A DNA stretch of 34,986 bases from Acidimicrobiales bacterium (GCA_030833305.1 JAURHL010000002.1:1-34986), one strand, 5' to 3'; shown: positions 1-8,560, counted from the first letter of the stretch. Numbers and translations are program-made. The notes: a model not told the origin generated them from the letters alone.

Positions 1-1
1 C

Positions 2-880
2 ATTGATAGTGGAAAGCTGGTCTCAGTTCCGGACGAAAGAGACTTTGTTGATCTCGTCAAAACCGAACGTTGTCTTCCCTCCATCTCTTGTGAGATCTGG
101 GACAACTGGATCTTCGTCAATCAAGATCCTGAGGCAATGGCGTTCTCCGATCACATCGGCAAGATCGCCGATGAAATGTCGGAGTTTCAAGGCGCCAATT
201 TACGTACTGTCGCCAAACAAAGCGAGATCGTTCCGTGCAACTGGAAGGTCACGGCCGAGGCCTTCCTGGAGGTGTACCACTTCCGGCACATCCACAGTCG
301 CAACGGCGAGAGTCTCCTCGACAACCGGGGCGCCACCATGGGTCTGTTGCCCAACGGGTGCTCGCGCATGGTCACCCCGTTCTCCAAGGCCTCGTACACC
401 GCCCTCGGCATGACGAACTGGGACGACTACCGGCACGTCGTCATCCCGGGGTTCACCGACATCGAGACCGTCAACGACATGGTCCGCTGCACCAGCAGCG
501 CCTACGGGATCTTCCCCAACCTCATCACCCCGGTGGCGGCCTACGGTTTTCCCTTCATCACCTTCTGGCCCCTCGACAAACGCACCACGCGGATCGACTG
601 GACGCACTACGCGCCGATCGACTTCGATCCCACCGACGGACTACCCGCCCACTGGCAGGCGCGACTGGACAACTTCGCGACGATCATGCAAGAGGACTTC
701 TGGAACATGGCGCCCATGCAACGGTCGCTGGAGTCACCCGCGATGCGCGGCATGCCCATCAACTATCAGGAACGGCGTATCTGGAACTTTCACGAACAGA
801 TCGATCGCCTGATCGGCATCGAGAAGATCCCCGAGGCTCTTCGCGTTCCGCAGTTGCTGGCGAACTGGATCGAACGCTGA
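2..880 (+). CDS. Rieske-type aromatic ring-hydroxylating oxygenase alpha subunit, 3' part (5' end outside the window)
   Basis: Frame 2 is open from base 2 (IDSGKLVSVPDERDFVDLVKTERCLPSISCEIWDNWIFVNQDPEAMAF...) and joins the 137..880 ORF. The catalytic-domain signature NWKVTAEAFLEVYHFRHIH is typical of RHO alpha subunits. The N-terminal Rieske cluster is not in the window. Confidence 0.88.
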   Translation: MDSGKLVSVPDERDFVDLVKTERCLPSISCEIWDNWIFVNQDPEAMAFSDHIGKIADEMSEFQGANLRTVAKQSEIVPCNWKVTAEAFLEVYHFRHIHSRNGESLLDNRGATMGLLPNGCSRMVTPFSKASYTALGMTNWDDYRHVVIPGFTDIETVNDMVRCTSSAYGIFPNLITPVAAYGFPFITFWPLDKRTTRIDWTHYAPIDFDPTDGLPAHWQARLDNFATIMQEDFWNMAPMQRSLESPAMRGMPINYQERRIWNFHEQIDRLIGIEKIPEALRVPQLLANWIER

Positions 881-882
881 GA

Positions 883-1350
883 TCAGCCGCGGGCCACTCG
901 CGGGTTGCCGTCGGTCCACATGACGGTCAACTTGCGGAACACGATGCGCCAACCATCGGGGGTGCGCTTCAATTCGTCCTCGTAGCGACCGGCGATGATG
1001 AAGTTGGGTCCTCCCTCGGCGGCTTTGCGCACGTGCTGTGACTGCAGATAGCAACGACACCAGGCCCGGTCACCCTCCACGCGAACCATGTGGTTGGCCA
1101 CCAGATGCTGGGTCTGTTCGAGCGGTTCGAGGGCCCGGCGAATACGGGCCTTGATGGCGTCACGTCCCCGAACGTCCTCCAGAAGATCACCGTTCGCATC
1201 GGGGTCGAACACTCCGTCGAGGGCCTCGAAATCCTTGGTGTCGAGGGCCCAGCAATAACGATGGGTCAGGTCGACGATGGCCGCACGATCGACCAGGAGA
1301 CGGGCGGCGGTGGCGGAATCGAGGTTCTCGATCGACTGGCTTTCGAACAT
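883..1350 (-). CDS. SnoaL-like / NTF2-fold polyketide-cyclase-like protein (possible ring-hydroxylase beta-like small subunit)
   Basis: MFESQSIENLDSATAARLLVDRAAIVDLTHRYCWALDTKDFEALDGVFDPDAN...RYEDELKRTPDGWRIVFRKL is typical of SnoaL_4/NTF2-like proteins. The start is taken at MFESQ rather than the longer track ORF. Confidence 0.75.
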   Translation of the reverse strand: MFESQSIENLDSATAARLLVDRAAIVDLTHRYCWALDTKDFEALDGVFDPDANGDLLEDVRGRDAIKARIRRALEPLEQTQHLVANHMVRVEGDRAWCRCYLQSQHVRKAAEGGPNFIIAGRYEDELKRTPDGWRIVFRKLTVMWTDGNPRVARG

Positions 1351-1415
1351 GACCGAACCGTACCCGAGCATCGTGTACCCGAACGACCGCTGCGTTCGTG
1401 TGGAATGCTGTGACC

Positions 1416-1889
1416 ATGCGCGACCTCGGAGAACCGGTGCAGATCGCCTACGCCGTGAGTCCGAACGTTCCCGTTCGCGAGCACGCGAATCGTCACGCAA
1501 AGCGTTGGGGATCCGGACCTTTCGTCGTGGCCGAGCACATCGATCTCGCCGTGTCGCTCGTGAACGGGGCACCCACGCCCTTCGATCACTCCTCGGCCTA
1601 CGGCTGGTGGGGTGAGCTCATGGTGGAGCTGGTGGTGGAACACACCGCCCCCCTCGTGCCTCCGGGTCGCGTTCACCACGTGGCGTACATGGTCGATTCG
1701 TTGCCCGCGGCCATCGAGCACTGTCGGTCGCACGGAGCCCCCGTGTTGCTCGAGGCCCGCACGAGAACCGGGACCGACTTCGTCTTCTGCGATGCCCGCG
1801 ACGAACTGGGTCACCTCGTCGAGCTGTACGAACGCAGCGCGGATCTTGTGGCGTTCTACGAACGCGTGCGGTCACTCGCCCGCGGGTGA
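1416..1889 (+). CDS. VOC/glyoxalase-like protein
   Basis: MRDLGEPVQIAYAVSPNV...WWGELMVELVVEHTAP...GRVHHVAYMVDSLPAAIEHCRSHGAPVLLEARTRTGTDFVFCDARDELGHLVELYE has the VOC beta-alpha-beta-beta-beta pattern ending GHLVELYE. Confidence 0.75.
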   Translation: MRDLGEPVQIAYAVSPNVPVREHANRHAKRWGSGPFVVAEHIDLAVSLVNGAPTPFDHSSAYGWWGELMVELVVEHTAPLVPPGRVHHVAYMVDSLPAAIEHCRSHGAPVLLEARTRTGTDFVFCDARDELGHLVELYERSADLVAFYERVRSLARG

Positions 1890-3260
1890 TCAGATCATCG
1901 AGTCGTCGACCCAGCTACCGTGGAATCCGTACGGCACCCGCTGGGGCAGGTGCACTCGTGCCACCGCGGGCTTCGACAGATCCGAGGCGTCGAGGATGAC
2001 CAGGTCGGTGCGGTTGGTGGATTCGTCGTGCACGAAGCCCATCGCCCATCCCTCGTCCTCGCCGGCCGTTGCCGAATCCTGAACGAACACGAATTCGCCC
2101 GGATGCGCGTGCGGACCGAGGTCGTGAACGGTCTTGGATCCGTCGCTCATGTCGTAACGCGCCACCACGCCGGGGTCGCCGCCGGGAACACCCGAGCCCG
2201 AACCGGTGACGGCGGATCGCGAGCCGGCCACCCATCCGTATCGGTGCTTCAACCCGACCAGGCGTTCGTCGACGCGCGGAAACGCGTGCGCCCAATCGTC
2301 GATCTGGGTCTCGCTCACCGCACCGGTACGCATGTTGAAACGCCAGCGGTACATGAAACACGGCTCGAAACTGTCCATCGATCCGCGCCACATCGACTCG
2401 TGACGTCCGACATCGCACACCACCTCGTCACCGTCGACGAACGCGTTCAACGGATGGAACACGTAACAGGGATCGATCTCGAACCAACGAACGTCCTTGT
2501 CGGTGCCCATGCGCGGCATGATGCCGATGCGGGCGCCGTAGTTATCGTCCCAGCCGATCGGTGGCAGCCCCTCGGCCATCTTGTCGAGGTTGAAGACCAC
2601 CGGCAGGTCCATGAAGATGGCGTGCTCGCGGGTGATCATGAAGTCGTGCATCATCGTGCCCTTGGGCGTGGTGATGGGTGCCGAATGGACCAACTGTCCC
2701 CGCCCGTCGAGGACGTGATACGTCACGAACGGGGCCACCGCGGAGTACCCGAAGAAGTGCAGTTCGTTGGTCTCGGCGCACAACTTCGGGTGTGCGGTGA
2801 ACGCGGTCGTCAATCGACCACCGAAGTCGTCGCATCCGATCGTTTCCAATTCCGGCGAGATCTCCCACGGAAGGTGACCCTCCTCGAGCGCCCAGATGCG
2901 ACCGGCGTGAGCCAGGACGTGGGTGTTGGCCGCGCTGGCGGTGGGGTCGAACATCGTCTCGGGGTCCATGGCGTCCATGCCGTTCAGGTACTTCGGAGTG
3001 CGCACGTACCGGTTGCGGTACCACTTGGCCTGGCCGTTTTCGATGCGCACGCCGTGCACCATGCCGTCGCCGAAGAACCAGTGTCCGGCCGTGCCGTCTT
3101 TCGGGTTGGAGCCGTTGCGCACGTACAGACCCGACAAACCGGACGGGATGGATCCGGTCACCGACAGATTGGTGTCGGTCACCTCGTCGAAGACGGGCGC
3201 GTAGTTGCCGCGCAGGAACCACGGTGTCTGTTCGGCGTTACGGTCGAGCATGTCGGTCAT
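1890..3260 (-). CDS. Carotenoid oxygenase family protein (carotenoid/stilbene-cleaving, RPE65-like fold)
   Basis: 456 aa. The four expected Fe-ligand His contexts are present (TAHPKLC, MMHDFMIT, VFHPLNAF, YGFHGSW), plus GLYVRNGSNPK and FFGDGMVHGVRIENGQAKWYRNRYVRT. Confidence 0.92.
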   Translation of the reverse strand: MTDMLDRNAEQTPWFLRGNYAPVFDEVTDTNLSVTGSIPSGLSGLYVRNGSNPKDGTAGHWFFGDGMVHGVRIENGQAKWYRNRYVRTPKYLNGMDAMDPETMFDPTASAANTHVLAHAGRIWALEEGHLPWEISPELETIGCDDFGGRLTTAFTAHPKLCAETNELHFFGYSAVAPFVTYHVLDGRGQLVHSAPITTPKGTMMHDFMITREHAIFMDLPVVFNLDKMAEGLPPIGWDDNYGARIGIMPRMGTDKDVRWFEIDPCYVFHPLNAFVDGDEVVCDVGRHESMWRGSMDSFEPCFMYRWRFNMRTGAVSETQIDDWAHAFPRVDERLVGLKHRYGWVAGSRSAVTGSGSGVPGGDPGVVARYDMSDGSKTVHDLGPHAHPGEFVFVQDSATAGEDEGWAMGFVHDESTNRTDLVILDASDLSKPAVARVHLPQRVPYGFHGSWVDDSMI

Positions 3261-3294
3261 GTCGGTGTTCCCTTCGTGAGGTGTGTGTCTGGCT

Positions 3295-3699
3295 TCAACG
3301 ATGTTCGGCCCACCAAGGCGCGACTTGGGCGGCGAAGCGTTTGGCGTACGCGCGCGTCAGTTCGTCGGTGGATCCGGAGAGGTCCTGGGCTTCGGTGCTC
3401 GGCAACGGGCTCGCGCCCTGCATCGGGTCGACCCATTCCAGGCGGAGACCGGCCAACACCGAGCCCAGTTGGGGTGACGCCGCTTCGTGGTGCTCGCTCG
3501 TCTGATGCGCGATGAACGCGGCGAAGTCGGTGAAGGCGAGCAACGTGTAGTAGGTGCTCGGTTCGGAGCCCCGCCAGTACTCGTAACGGAGCAGACCGGC
3601 CTCGGTCGTGTGGCTGAGTTCGTAGAGTTCGCGCGAGATCGCCTCGAACTCCGCTTCGGCACCCGCTCGTACCGTGATGTGCGCGAGGATCGTGGCCAC
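3295..3699 (-). CDS. Antibiotic biosynthesis monooxygenase (ABM) / quinol monooxygenase-like domain protein
   Basis: MATILAHITVRAGAEAEFEAISRELYELSHTTEAGLLRYEYWRGSEPSTYYTLLAFTDFAAFIAHQTSEHHE is an ABM-fold pattern. Confidence 0.75.
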   Translation of the reverse strand: MATILAHITVRAGAEAEFEAISRELYELSHTTEAGLLRYEYWRGSEPSTYYTLLAFTDFAAFIAHQTSEHHEAASPQLGSVLAGLRLEWVDPMQGASPLPSTEAQDLSGSTDELTRAYAKRFAAQVAPWWAEHR

Positions 3700-3739
3700 G
3701 ACGGCACCGTAACAAACCCCCCGCGTTCTGGGTAGGAAA

Positions 3740-3780
3740 AGTGCCCGAAACCGGCGCTTTCTCCGACCCGGATCGGGGTC
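3740..3780 (-). terminator. Possible terminator downstream of the minus-strand SDR
   Basis: Near-palindrome GACCCGGATCGGGGTC (two internal mismatches) at the SDR stop, followed in the minus direction by a weaker hairpin and a TTTT tract. Confidence 0.3.
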
Positions 3781-4756
3781 AGCCCACCAGTCGCTCGCTC
3801 AGAACCCAGAGTTCCCGGGCTCGCTCGGGGTCCACCGCGCGGGCGGCCACCCCGACGGCGGCCAAGGAATCGTCGTCGACCACCGGCGACACGTTGCAGT
3901 CTTCGCAGTACTCGCCACCGCGGCCATCGAGCAACGCCGACGTGGCCGCCCACACCGTGGTGGCGGCTCCTTGTTCCGGACTCTTCCACGTGAGCGCCTG
4001 GGGCCGGTCGCTGATGCGATCCATCAAGGACTGGATCACCTCGGGTGTCATGTACCTACCAAGTTCGGTGTGGATGCCACCGGGGTGAACCGCGAAGGCA
4101 CGAACGCCGAGGTCCCGGTATCGACGATCGATCTCGACCGCGTGCAGGACGTTGCAGGTCTTGGCTGCCCCGTACGACAGGAACGGGTCGTAGTCGCGTT
4201 TCGCGAAGTTCGGGTCGTCGAAGTCGATGTCACCCATGCGATGACCCGCCGACGAGAGCACCACCACCCGCGCCGGCGCCGACTGCACGAGCCGCGGCAG
4301 CAACTCGCGCGCCAACAAGAAGTGCCCGAGATGATCGACACCGAACTGTTGCTCGAAACCGTCGCTGGTGTGACCCAACGGCGTGGCCATGATTCCGGCG
4401 TTCAGGATGAGCCCGTGAAGCGGGCGGGAATCGGCGAGAAAGCGCGCCGACGCCGCGCGCACCGACGCCAGCGAGCCGAGGTCGATGTCCAACTCCTCGA
4501 GGTCCGCTCCGGGATGCGCGTCGCGAATGGACGTCATGGCCTCGCGGTTCTTGTCGGGATTGCGCGCGGCCATCACGACGGTGGCCCCGTGCGCGGCCAG
4601 TGCCCGGGTGGTTTCGAGACCGAGTCCGCCCGAGGCCCCGGTGACCAGGAACCGACGACCCGTGAGGTCGAGACCGGCGAGAACGTCGTCGGTGGTGGAC
4701 GCGGCCGAGAAGCCGCTCGCGGTGGGTGTGTGGGGTGCGGTCATCGCGTCACTCAT
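3779..4756 (-). CDS. Short-chain dehydrogenase/reductase
   Basis: FLVTGASGGLGLETTRAL (NAD-binding), NAG, YGAAK catalytic motif. Start MSDAMTAP at 4756. Confidence 0.88.
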   Translation of the reverse strand: MSDAMTAPHTPTASGFSAASTTDDVLAGLDLTGRRFLVTGASGGLGLETTRALAAHGATVVMAARNPDKNREAMTSIRDAHPGADLEELDIDLGSLASVRAASARFLADSRPLHGLILNAGIMATPLGHTSDGFEQQFGVDHLGHFLLARELLPRLVQSAPARVVVLSSAGHRMGDIDFDDPNFAKRDYDPFLSYGAAKTCNVLHAVEIDRRYRDLGVRAFAVHPGGIHTELGRYMTPEVIQSLMDRISDRPQALTWKSPEQGAATTVWAATSALLDGRGGEYCEDCNVSPVVDDDSLAAVGVAARAVDPERARELWVLSERLVG

Positions 4757-5226
4757 CCGAGCGGTCCGCCGGCGAACCAACGATCGAACATGGGCTTGAT
4801 CGCGCTCCAGACCAACTCCACGATCAGACCGCTGGGCGGTTGGACGTAGGTGAATGCTCCGTAGTTCTTCTCGGGTGGTGCCTGGGCCATGACGATCGTC
4901 CACCCCCGTTCGACGAGCGCCAACGACTCGCCCGCCACGTCGTCGGACCACACGCCGACATGATGCAGACCCGGGTTCGAGCGACCGTCCCAGATGGAAC
5001 CCGGCGCTCCTTCGAGCAACTCGATGTGCTGGGGTCCCTCGGCCGAATACGTGAACCGCAAGGGAATCTGCTTCTCCCCCTCGCCGGGCAACCACACGTT
5101 CTGCTCGCGGGTTTGCGGTTCGCACCACGTCACCCCGAGCGAATCACCCAACTCGGACATCGCCCGTTCCAGGTTCGGGACACGAATTCCTTGGTGGTAA
5201 CACCGGCTGTAATCGACTTGCTTCAC
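4753..5226 (-). CDS. VOC/glyoxalase-like protein
   Basis: GTG start; VKQVDYSRCYHQGIRVPNLERAMSELGDSLGVTWCEPQ...LHHVGVWSDDVAGE...GAFTYVQPPSGLIVELVWSAIKP. Its 3' end overlaps the SDR start by 4 bp. Confidence 0.8.
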   Translation of the reverse strand: MKQVDYSRCYHQGIRVPNLERAMSELGDSLGVTWCEPQTREQNVWLPGEGEKQIPLRFTYSAEGPQHIELLEGAPGSIWDGRSNPGLHHVGVWSDDVAGESLALVERGWTIVMAQAPPEKNYGAFTYVQPPSGLIVELVWSAIKPMFDRWFAGGPLG

Positions 5227-5246
5227 GTCTCCCCCTCGTTCGGAAC

Positions 5247-6824
5247 TCAGATGCGTCGCTGATGACCTTCCCAATAGGGCGCCCGCAGCGGAGCCTTTTG
5301 GATCTTGCCCGTTCCGGTGCGCGGCACGTGGGCCACGTAGTCGACCGAACGCGGCGCCTTGTAACCGGCCAGAAGTTCGCGACAGTGGGCGATCAATTCC
5401 GATGACAAGGATTCGTCGGCCATGACGCCGTCCTTCACCTGCACCAAGGCCTTCACGCTCTCGCCGAACTCCTCGTCGGGGACACCGATGACCGCCACGT
5501 CCTCGACCGCCGGATGCACCGCCAGGACTCCTTCGATCTCGGCCGGGTAGATGTTGACGCCACCGCTGATGATCATGTCGATCTTGCGATCGCTCAACCA
5601 CAAGTAGCCGTCGGCATCGAGGTAGCCGACGTCGCCGGTCGTGAACACGCCGGGCTCGAGATGAGCCGCGGCCGTCTTGCCTTCGTCGTTGTGGTACGTG
5701 AAATCGGTGCCCATCTTGTTGCGGAAGTACAACGTGCCCTCGGCACCCTGAGCAACGCGGTTGCCTTCGTCGTCGACCACGATCACTTCGACGGTCTCCA
5801 ACGGTTTGCCCACACTTCCACCCTTGGCCAACCACTCCGCCGAGGAGATCGTGGAGATGATCGAGCCTTCGGTGCTGCCGTAGTACTCGGTGATCTTCGG
5901 ACCCATCCATTCGATCAGGCCCCGCTTCACCGCCGGCGGACACGGGGCCGCGCCGTGCCACACCGTCGTGAGCGAACCACCGACGAAACGACTCTTCACG
6001 TCATCGGGCAGGTCGAGCATGCGCTTCATCTGCGTGGGAACCAGGTGAACGTTGGTGCAGGCATGGCGATCGATCAGCTCGAGCATTCCGGCCGAGTCGA
6101 ACTTGTGCTGCATGACCACCGACGATCCACCGATCATCGGCAGGTACGAGAACGCCCATTGCGCCGAGTGGTAGAACGGCCCGCACAACATGGTGCGACC
6201 GGGAATGGGCAGGAAGTTCGAGAAGCCCGCCGCCACCAGCTTCATGATGTCGGGCGTCATCGACAGCCCTCCGGACAACATGCCCCGAACCCCCTTGGGG
6301 CGACCGGTGGTGCCCGAGGTGTAGAACATCGGACCTCCGAGCATCTGATCCGCGGGTTCCGCGGGCGAGCCGGCCGACACGACGTCGTCGTATTCGCGGA
6401 ATCGACCGTCGCCGCGAACCACCGAGTCGGTGGCCGTTCGGATGCCGACCACCAAGCGAACGTTCGCACTGCGATCGTCGCGCAACGCCACGGCGGTGGC
6501 CTCGGCGAAGCGGTCGTCGACGAAGACGGCGGCGGCGTCGGCGTCGGCGAACACGTACGCCAATTCGTCGGCCACCCAGTGCCAGTTGACCGGCACGTAG
6601 GTCCAGCCGCCGTGAGCGCAGGCCATCGCCAGTTCGAAGTACTCGCAGTGATTGCCCACGATGACTGCCACCGTGTCACCGGTCCGCAGACCGGCGTCGC
6701 GCAGACCGTTGACGAGCCGATTCACGCGCTCGTCCAGTTGGGCCCAGGTGACCTCGCGGAACTCGTCGATCAGAGCGGCGACGTCGCCTCGATCACGAGC
6801 GTGGTCGGAGGTGAGAACGGCCAT
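5247..6824 (-). CDS. AMP-dependent acyl-CoA synthetase/ligase
   Basis: MFYTSGTTGRPKGVRG (AMP-binding), YYGSTEG, TGDVGYLDADGYLWLSDRKIDMIISGGVNIYPAEIE, RTGTGKIQKAPLR. Confidence 0.93.
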   Translation of the reverse strand: MAVLTSDHARDRGDVAALIDEFREVTWAQLDERVNRLVNGLRDAGLRTGDTVAVIVGNHCEYFELAMACAHGGWTYVPVNWHWVADELAYVFADADAAAVFVDDRFAEATAVALRDDRSANVRLVVGIRTATDSVVRGDGRFREYDDVVSAGSPAEPADQMLGGPMFYTSGTTGRPKGVRGMLSGGLSMTPDIMKLVAAGFSNFLPIPGRTMLCGPFYHSAQWAFSYLPMIGGSSVVMQHKFDSAGMLELIDRHACTNVHLVPTQMKRMLDLPDDVKSRFVGGSLTTVWHGAAPCPPAVKRGLIEWMGPKITEYYGSTEGSIISTISSAEWLAKGGSVGKPLETVEVIVVDDEGNRVAQGAEGTLYFRNKMGTDFTYHNDEGKTAAAHLEPGVFTTGDVGYLDADGYLWLSDRKIDMIISGGVNIYPAEIEGVLAVHPAVEDVAVIGVPDEEFGESVKALVQVKDGVMADESLSSELIAHCRELLAGYKAPRSVDYVAHVPRTGTGKIQKAPLRAPYWEGHQRRI

Positions 6825-6833
6825 GGTGCGACC

Positions 6834-7982
6834 TCAGCGCGACAAGATGGTGACGCCGGAGATTCCGGGAGCGCCGTACACGTGCGTGTAGGCGGTCTTG
6901 GGATCGTTCGGCACCTGACGGGCTCCGGCTTGACCCCGCAACTGCAACACGTTCTCGTACACCTGTCGCAATCCGGACGCGCCGATCGGCTCTCCGTTCG
7001 CCAGGCAACCACCGTCGGTGTTCACCGGGAACTTGCCGCCGATCTCGGTCTCTCCGGCCTGGATCATGAACTCCTGCTCGCCATGCTCGCAGAACCCGTT
7101 CTCGGCCATATGCATGACCTCAGCACCAGCCTCGGTGTCTTGCAACTGTGCAATGTCGATGTCTTCTGGTCCGATGCCAGCCATTTCAAAAGCGGCCTTT
7201 GACGAGTCAACAGTCGGTCCAGCGTTGTGCTCAAGAGCGATAGACGGTGCCAACACTTCGAAACTTCCGAAGCGACGGCTACGAACAACTGCAGCATCCA
7301 AGAAGATCGGCTTGTCGGTGTACAGGTGAGCCTTGTCGGCGCGCGCCAGGATGAGAGCCACACCACCCTCGCCGGGTGAACAGAACATGTACTGCGTCAG
7401 CGGGTACGAGAGCATCGCCGAGTTCAGGACCTCTTCCTCGGAGATCGGCTTGCGTCGCCACGCCATCGGGTTCATGGCTCCGTTACGGAACGCCTTCTCG
7501 GACACCTTGGCCAGCGTGCTCTGCGAGATGCCGTATTCGTGCATGTAGCGGTTGATCTTCATGCCGAAGAACTGCGTGGTGAGGGCCAGTCCGGACGCGC
7601 CGTACCAATCACCGAGGCCACTGCCCTTGGTGTTGACCCGGAACGCACCACGCTCGTGCTTGTCGAATCCGACCGCGATACCGAGGTCGAAGACACCCGA
7701 GCGAATGGTGTTGTAGGCCGAGAACAACGCCGATCCACCGGTGGCACAACCGTTGGCCACGTTGATGAACTGCAGACCGGTGAGGCCGAGCAACGACACC
7801 ATGGTGTCGGCCGCTCCGGCGGCCATCGAGCCACCGAAGGCGAACTGCATGTCCTCCCAACTGACGCCGGCGTCGGCACAGGCCCGACGAACGGCGATGA
7901 CTCCCTGATCCATGCCCGACACGCCTTCGGTGCGACCGAACTCGTGCATTCCGATTCCGACGATGGCAACTTCCGTGGTCAT
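6834..7982 (-). CDS. Thiolase / lipid-transfer-protein-like thiolase
   Basis: AIVGIGMHEFGRTEG, NVANGCATGGSALFSAYNTIRSGVFDLGIAVGFDKHERG, NTDGGCLANGEPIGASGLRQVYENVLQLRGQAG; SCP2/Ltp-type thiolase pattern. Confidence 0.9.
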   Translation of the reverse strand: MTTEVAIVGIGMHEFGRTEGVSGMDQGVIAVRRACADAGVSWEDMQFAFGGSMAAGAADTMVSLLGLTGLQFINVANGCATGGSALFSAYNTIRSGVFDLGIAVGFDKHERGAFRVNTKGSGLGDWYGASGLALTTQFFGMKINRYMHEYGISQSTLAKVSEKAFRNGAMNPMAWRRKPISEEEVLNSAMLSYPLTQYMFCSPGEGGVALILARADKAHLYTDKPIFLDAAVVRSRRFGSFEVLAPSIALEHNAGPTVDSSKAAFEMAGIGPEDIDIAQLQDTEAGAEVMHMAENGFCEHGEQEFMIQAGETEIGGKFPVNTDGGCLANGEPIGASGLRQVYENVLQLRGQAGARQVPNDPKTAYTHVYGAPGISGVTILSR

Positions 7983-8009
7983 ATTTGCTCCCTTGGATCT
8001 GGTCGTTTC

Positions 8010-8435
8010 TCAGGCCACCGGCGCGAACGCGAAGGTGACGACTTCGTTCCCGTTGGCATCGGTCGAGAGCGGCACGATGACCATCTCCATCTCCATGCCG
8101 ATCTTCAACTTCTCCGGATCGGCCTCGGTCAGGCGCGACTCGATCTTCAACTGTCCCGGCAATTCCACGTACCCGACCCCGAAAGCCTTGAACGTCTTGG
8201 GATCGACGTCTCCGGCGTAGGGCGGGGCCTTGGGCGGGAAACCCTGCACGGTCCAGGTCCACAGAGTTCCGCGACGACCCAAGAGCACTTCCTCGGTCTC
8301 GGCCCCCGTGCACTTCGGGCAACCCTGTTGGACGGGGAACATGTGGTTGCCGCACGTGACACAGCGACTGCCGATCAATTGCGGACTCTCCGAGGGCCAC
8401 GTGAACACCCCGTCGGTCACCGGAACCTGCGCCAT
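8010..8435 (-). CDS. DUF35-type OB-fold / zinc-ribbon protein (thiolase partner)
   Basis: SRCVTCGNHMFPVQQGCPKCTG (CxxC...CxxC zinc ribbon) followed by GTLWTWTVQGFPPKAPPY, an OB-fold DUF35 signature. It lies directly upstream of the thiolase on the same strand. Confidence 0.88.
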   Translation of the reverse strand: MAQVPVTDGVFTWPSESPQLIGSRCVTCGNHMFPVQQGCPKCTGAETEEVLLGRRGTLWTWTVQGFPPKAPPYAGDVDPKTFKAFGVGYVELPGQLKIESRLTEADPEKLKIGMEMEMVIVPLSTDANGNEVVTFAFAPVA

Positions 8436-8531
8436 CATTCCCCCTCCGCACCCTGCGGTGCTCTCCACCCTGGACTCCGACTCGCATCGGTGCTTCGACC
8501 TTAGTGAACCTCGCCCCCGGGAAACTTACCC

Positions 8532-8548
8532 GGCGATAATTGATCGCC
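8532..8548. promoter_or_regulatory. Inverted repeat GGCGAT-AATTG-ATCGCC in a divergent intergenic region, candidate operator/-10 region
   Basis: Perfect 6-bp arms with 5-bp spacer, between the starts of 8010..8435 (-) and 8561..9082 (+). Contains GATAAT. Confidence 0.4.
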
Positions 8549-8560
8549 TCGGGCACTACT

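Noticed and set aside
1920-3515. 531-aa plus-strand ORF antisense to the carotenoid oxygenase
   Set aside because: Composition typical of antisense reading. The minus-strand gene has full family motifs.
3740-3780. Near-palindrome GACCCGGATCGGGGTC considered as a regulatory operator
   Set aside because: It overlaps the SDR stop and is followed by a T tract in the minus direction, so a terminator is the simpler reading. Two mismatches make it unremarkable.
4753-5961. 402-aa ORF suggesting a fusion upstream of the VOC protein
   Set aside because: The N-terminal extension overlaps the acyl-CoA synthetase out of frame. The VOC domain starts naturally at GTG 5226 with a good G-rich leader.
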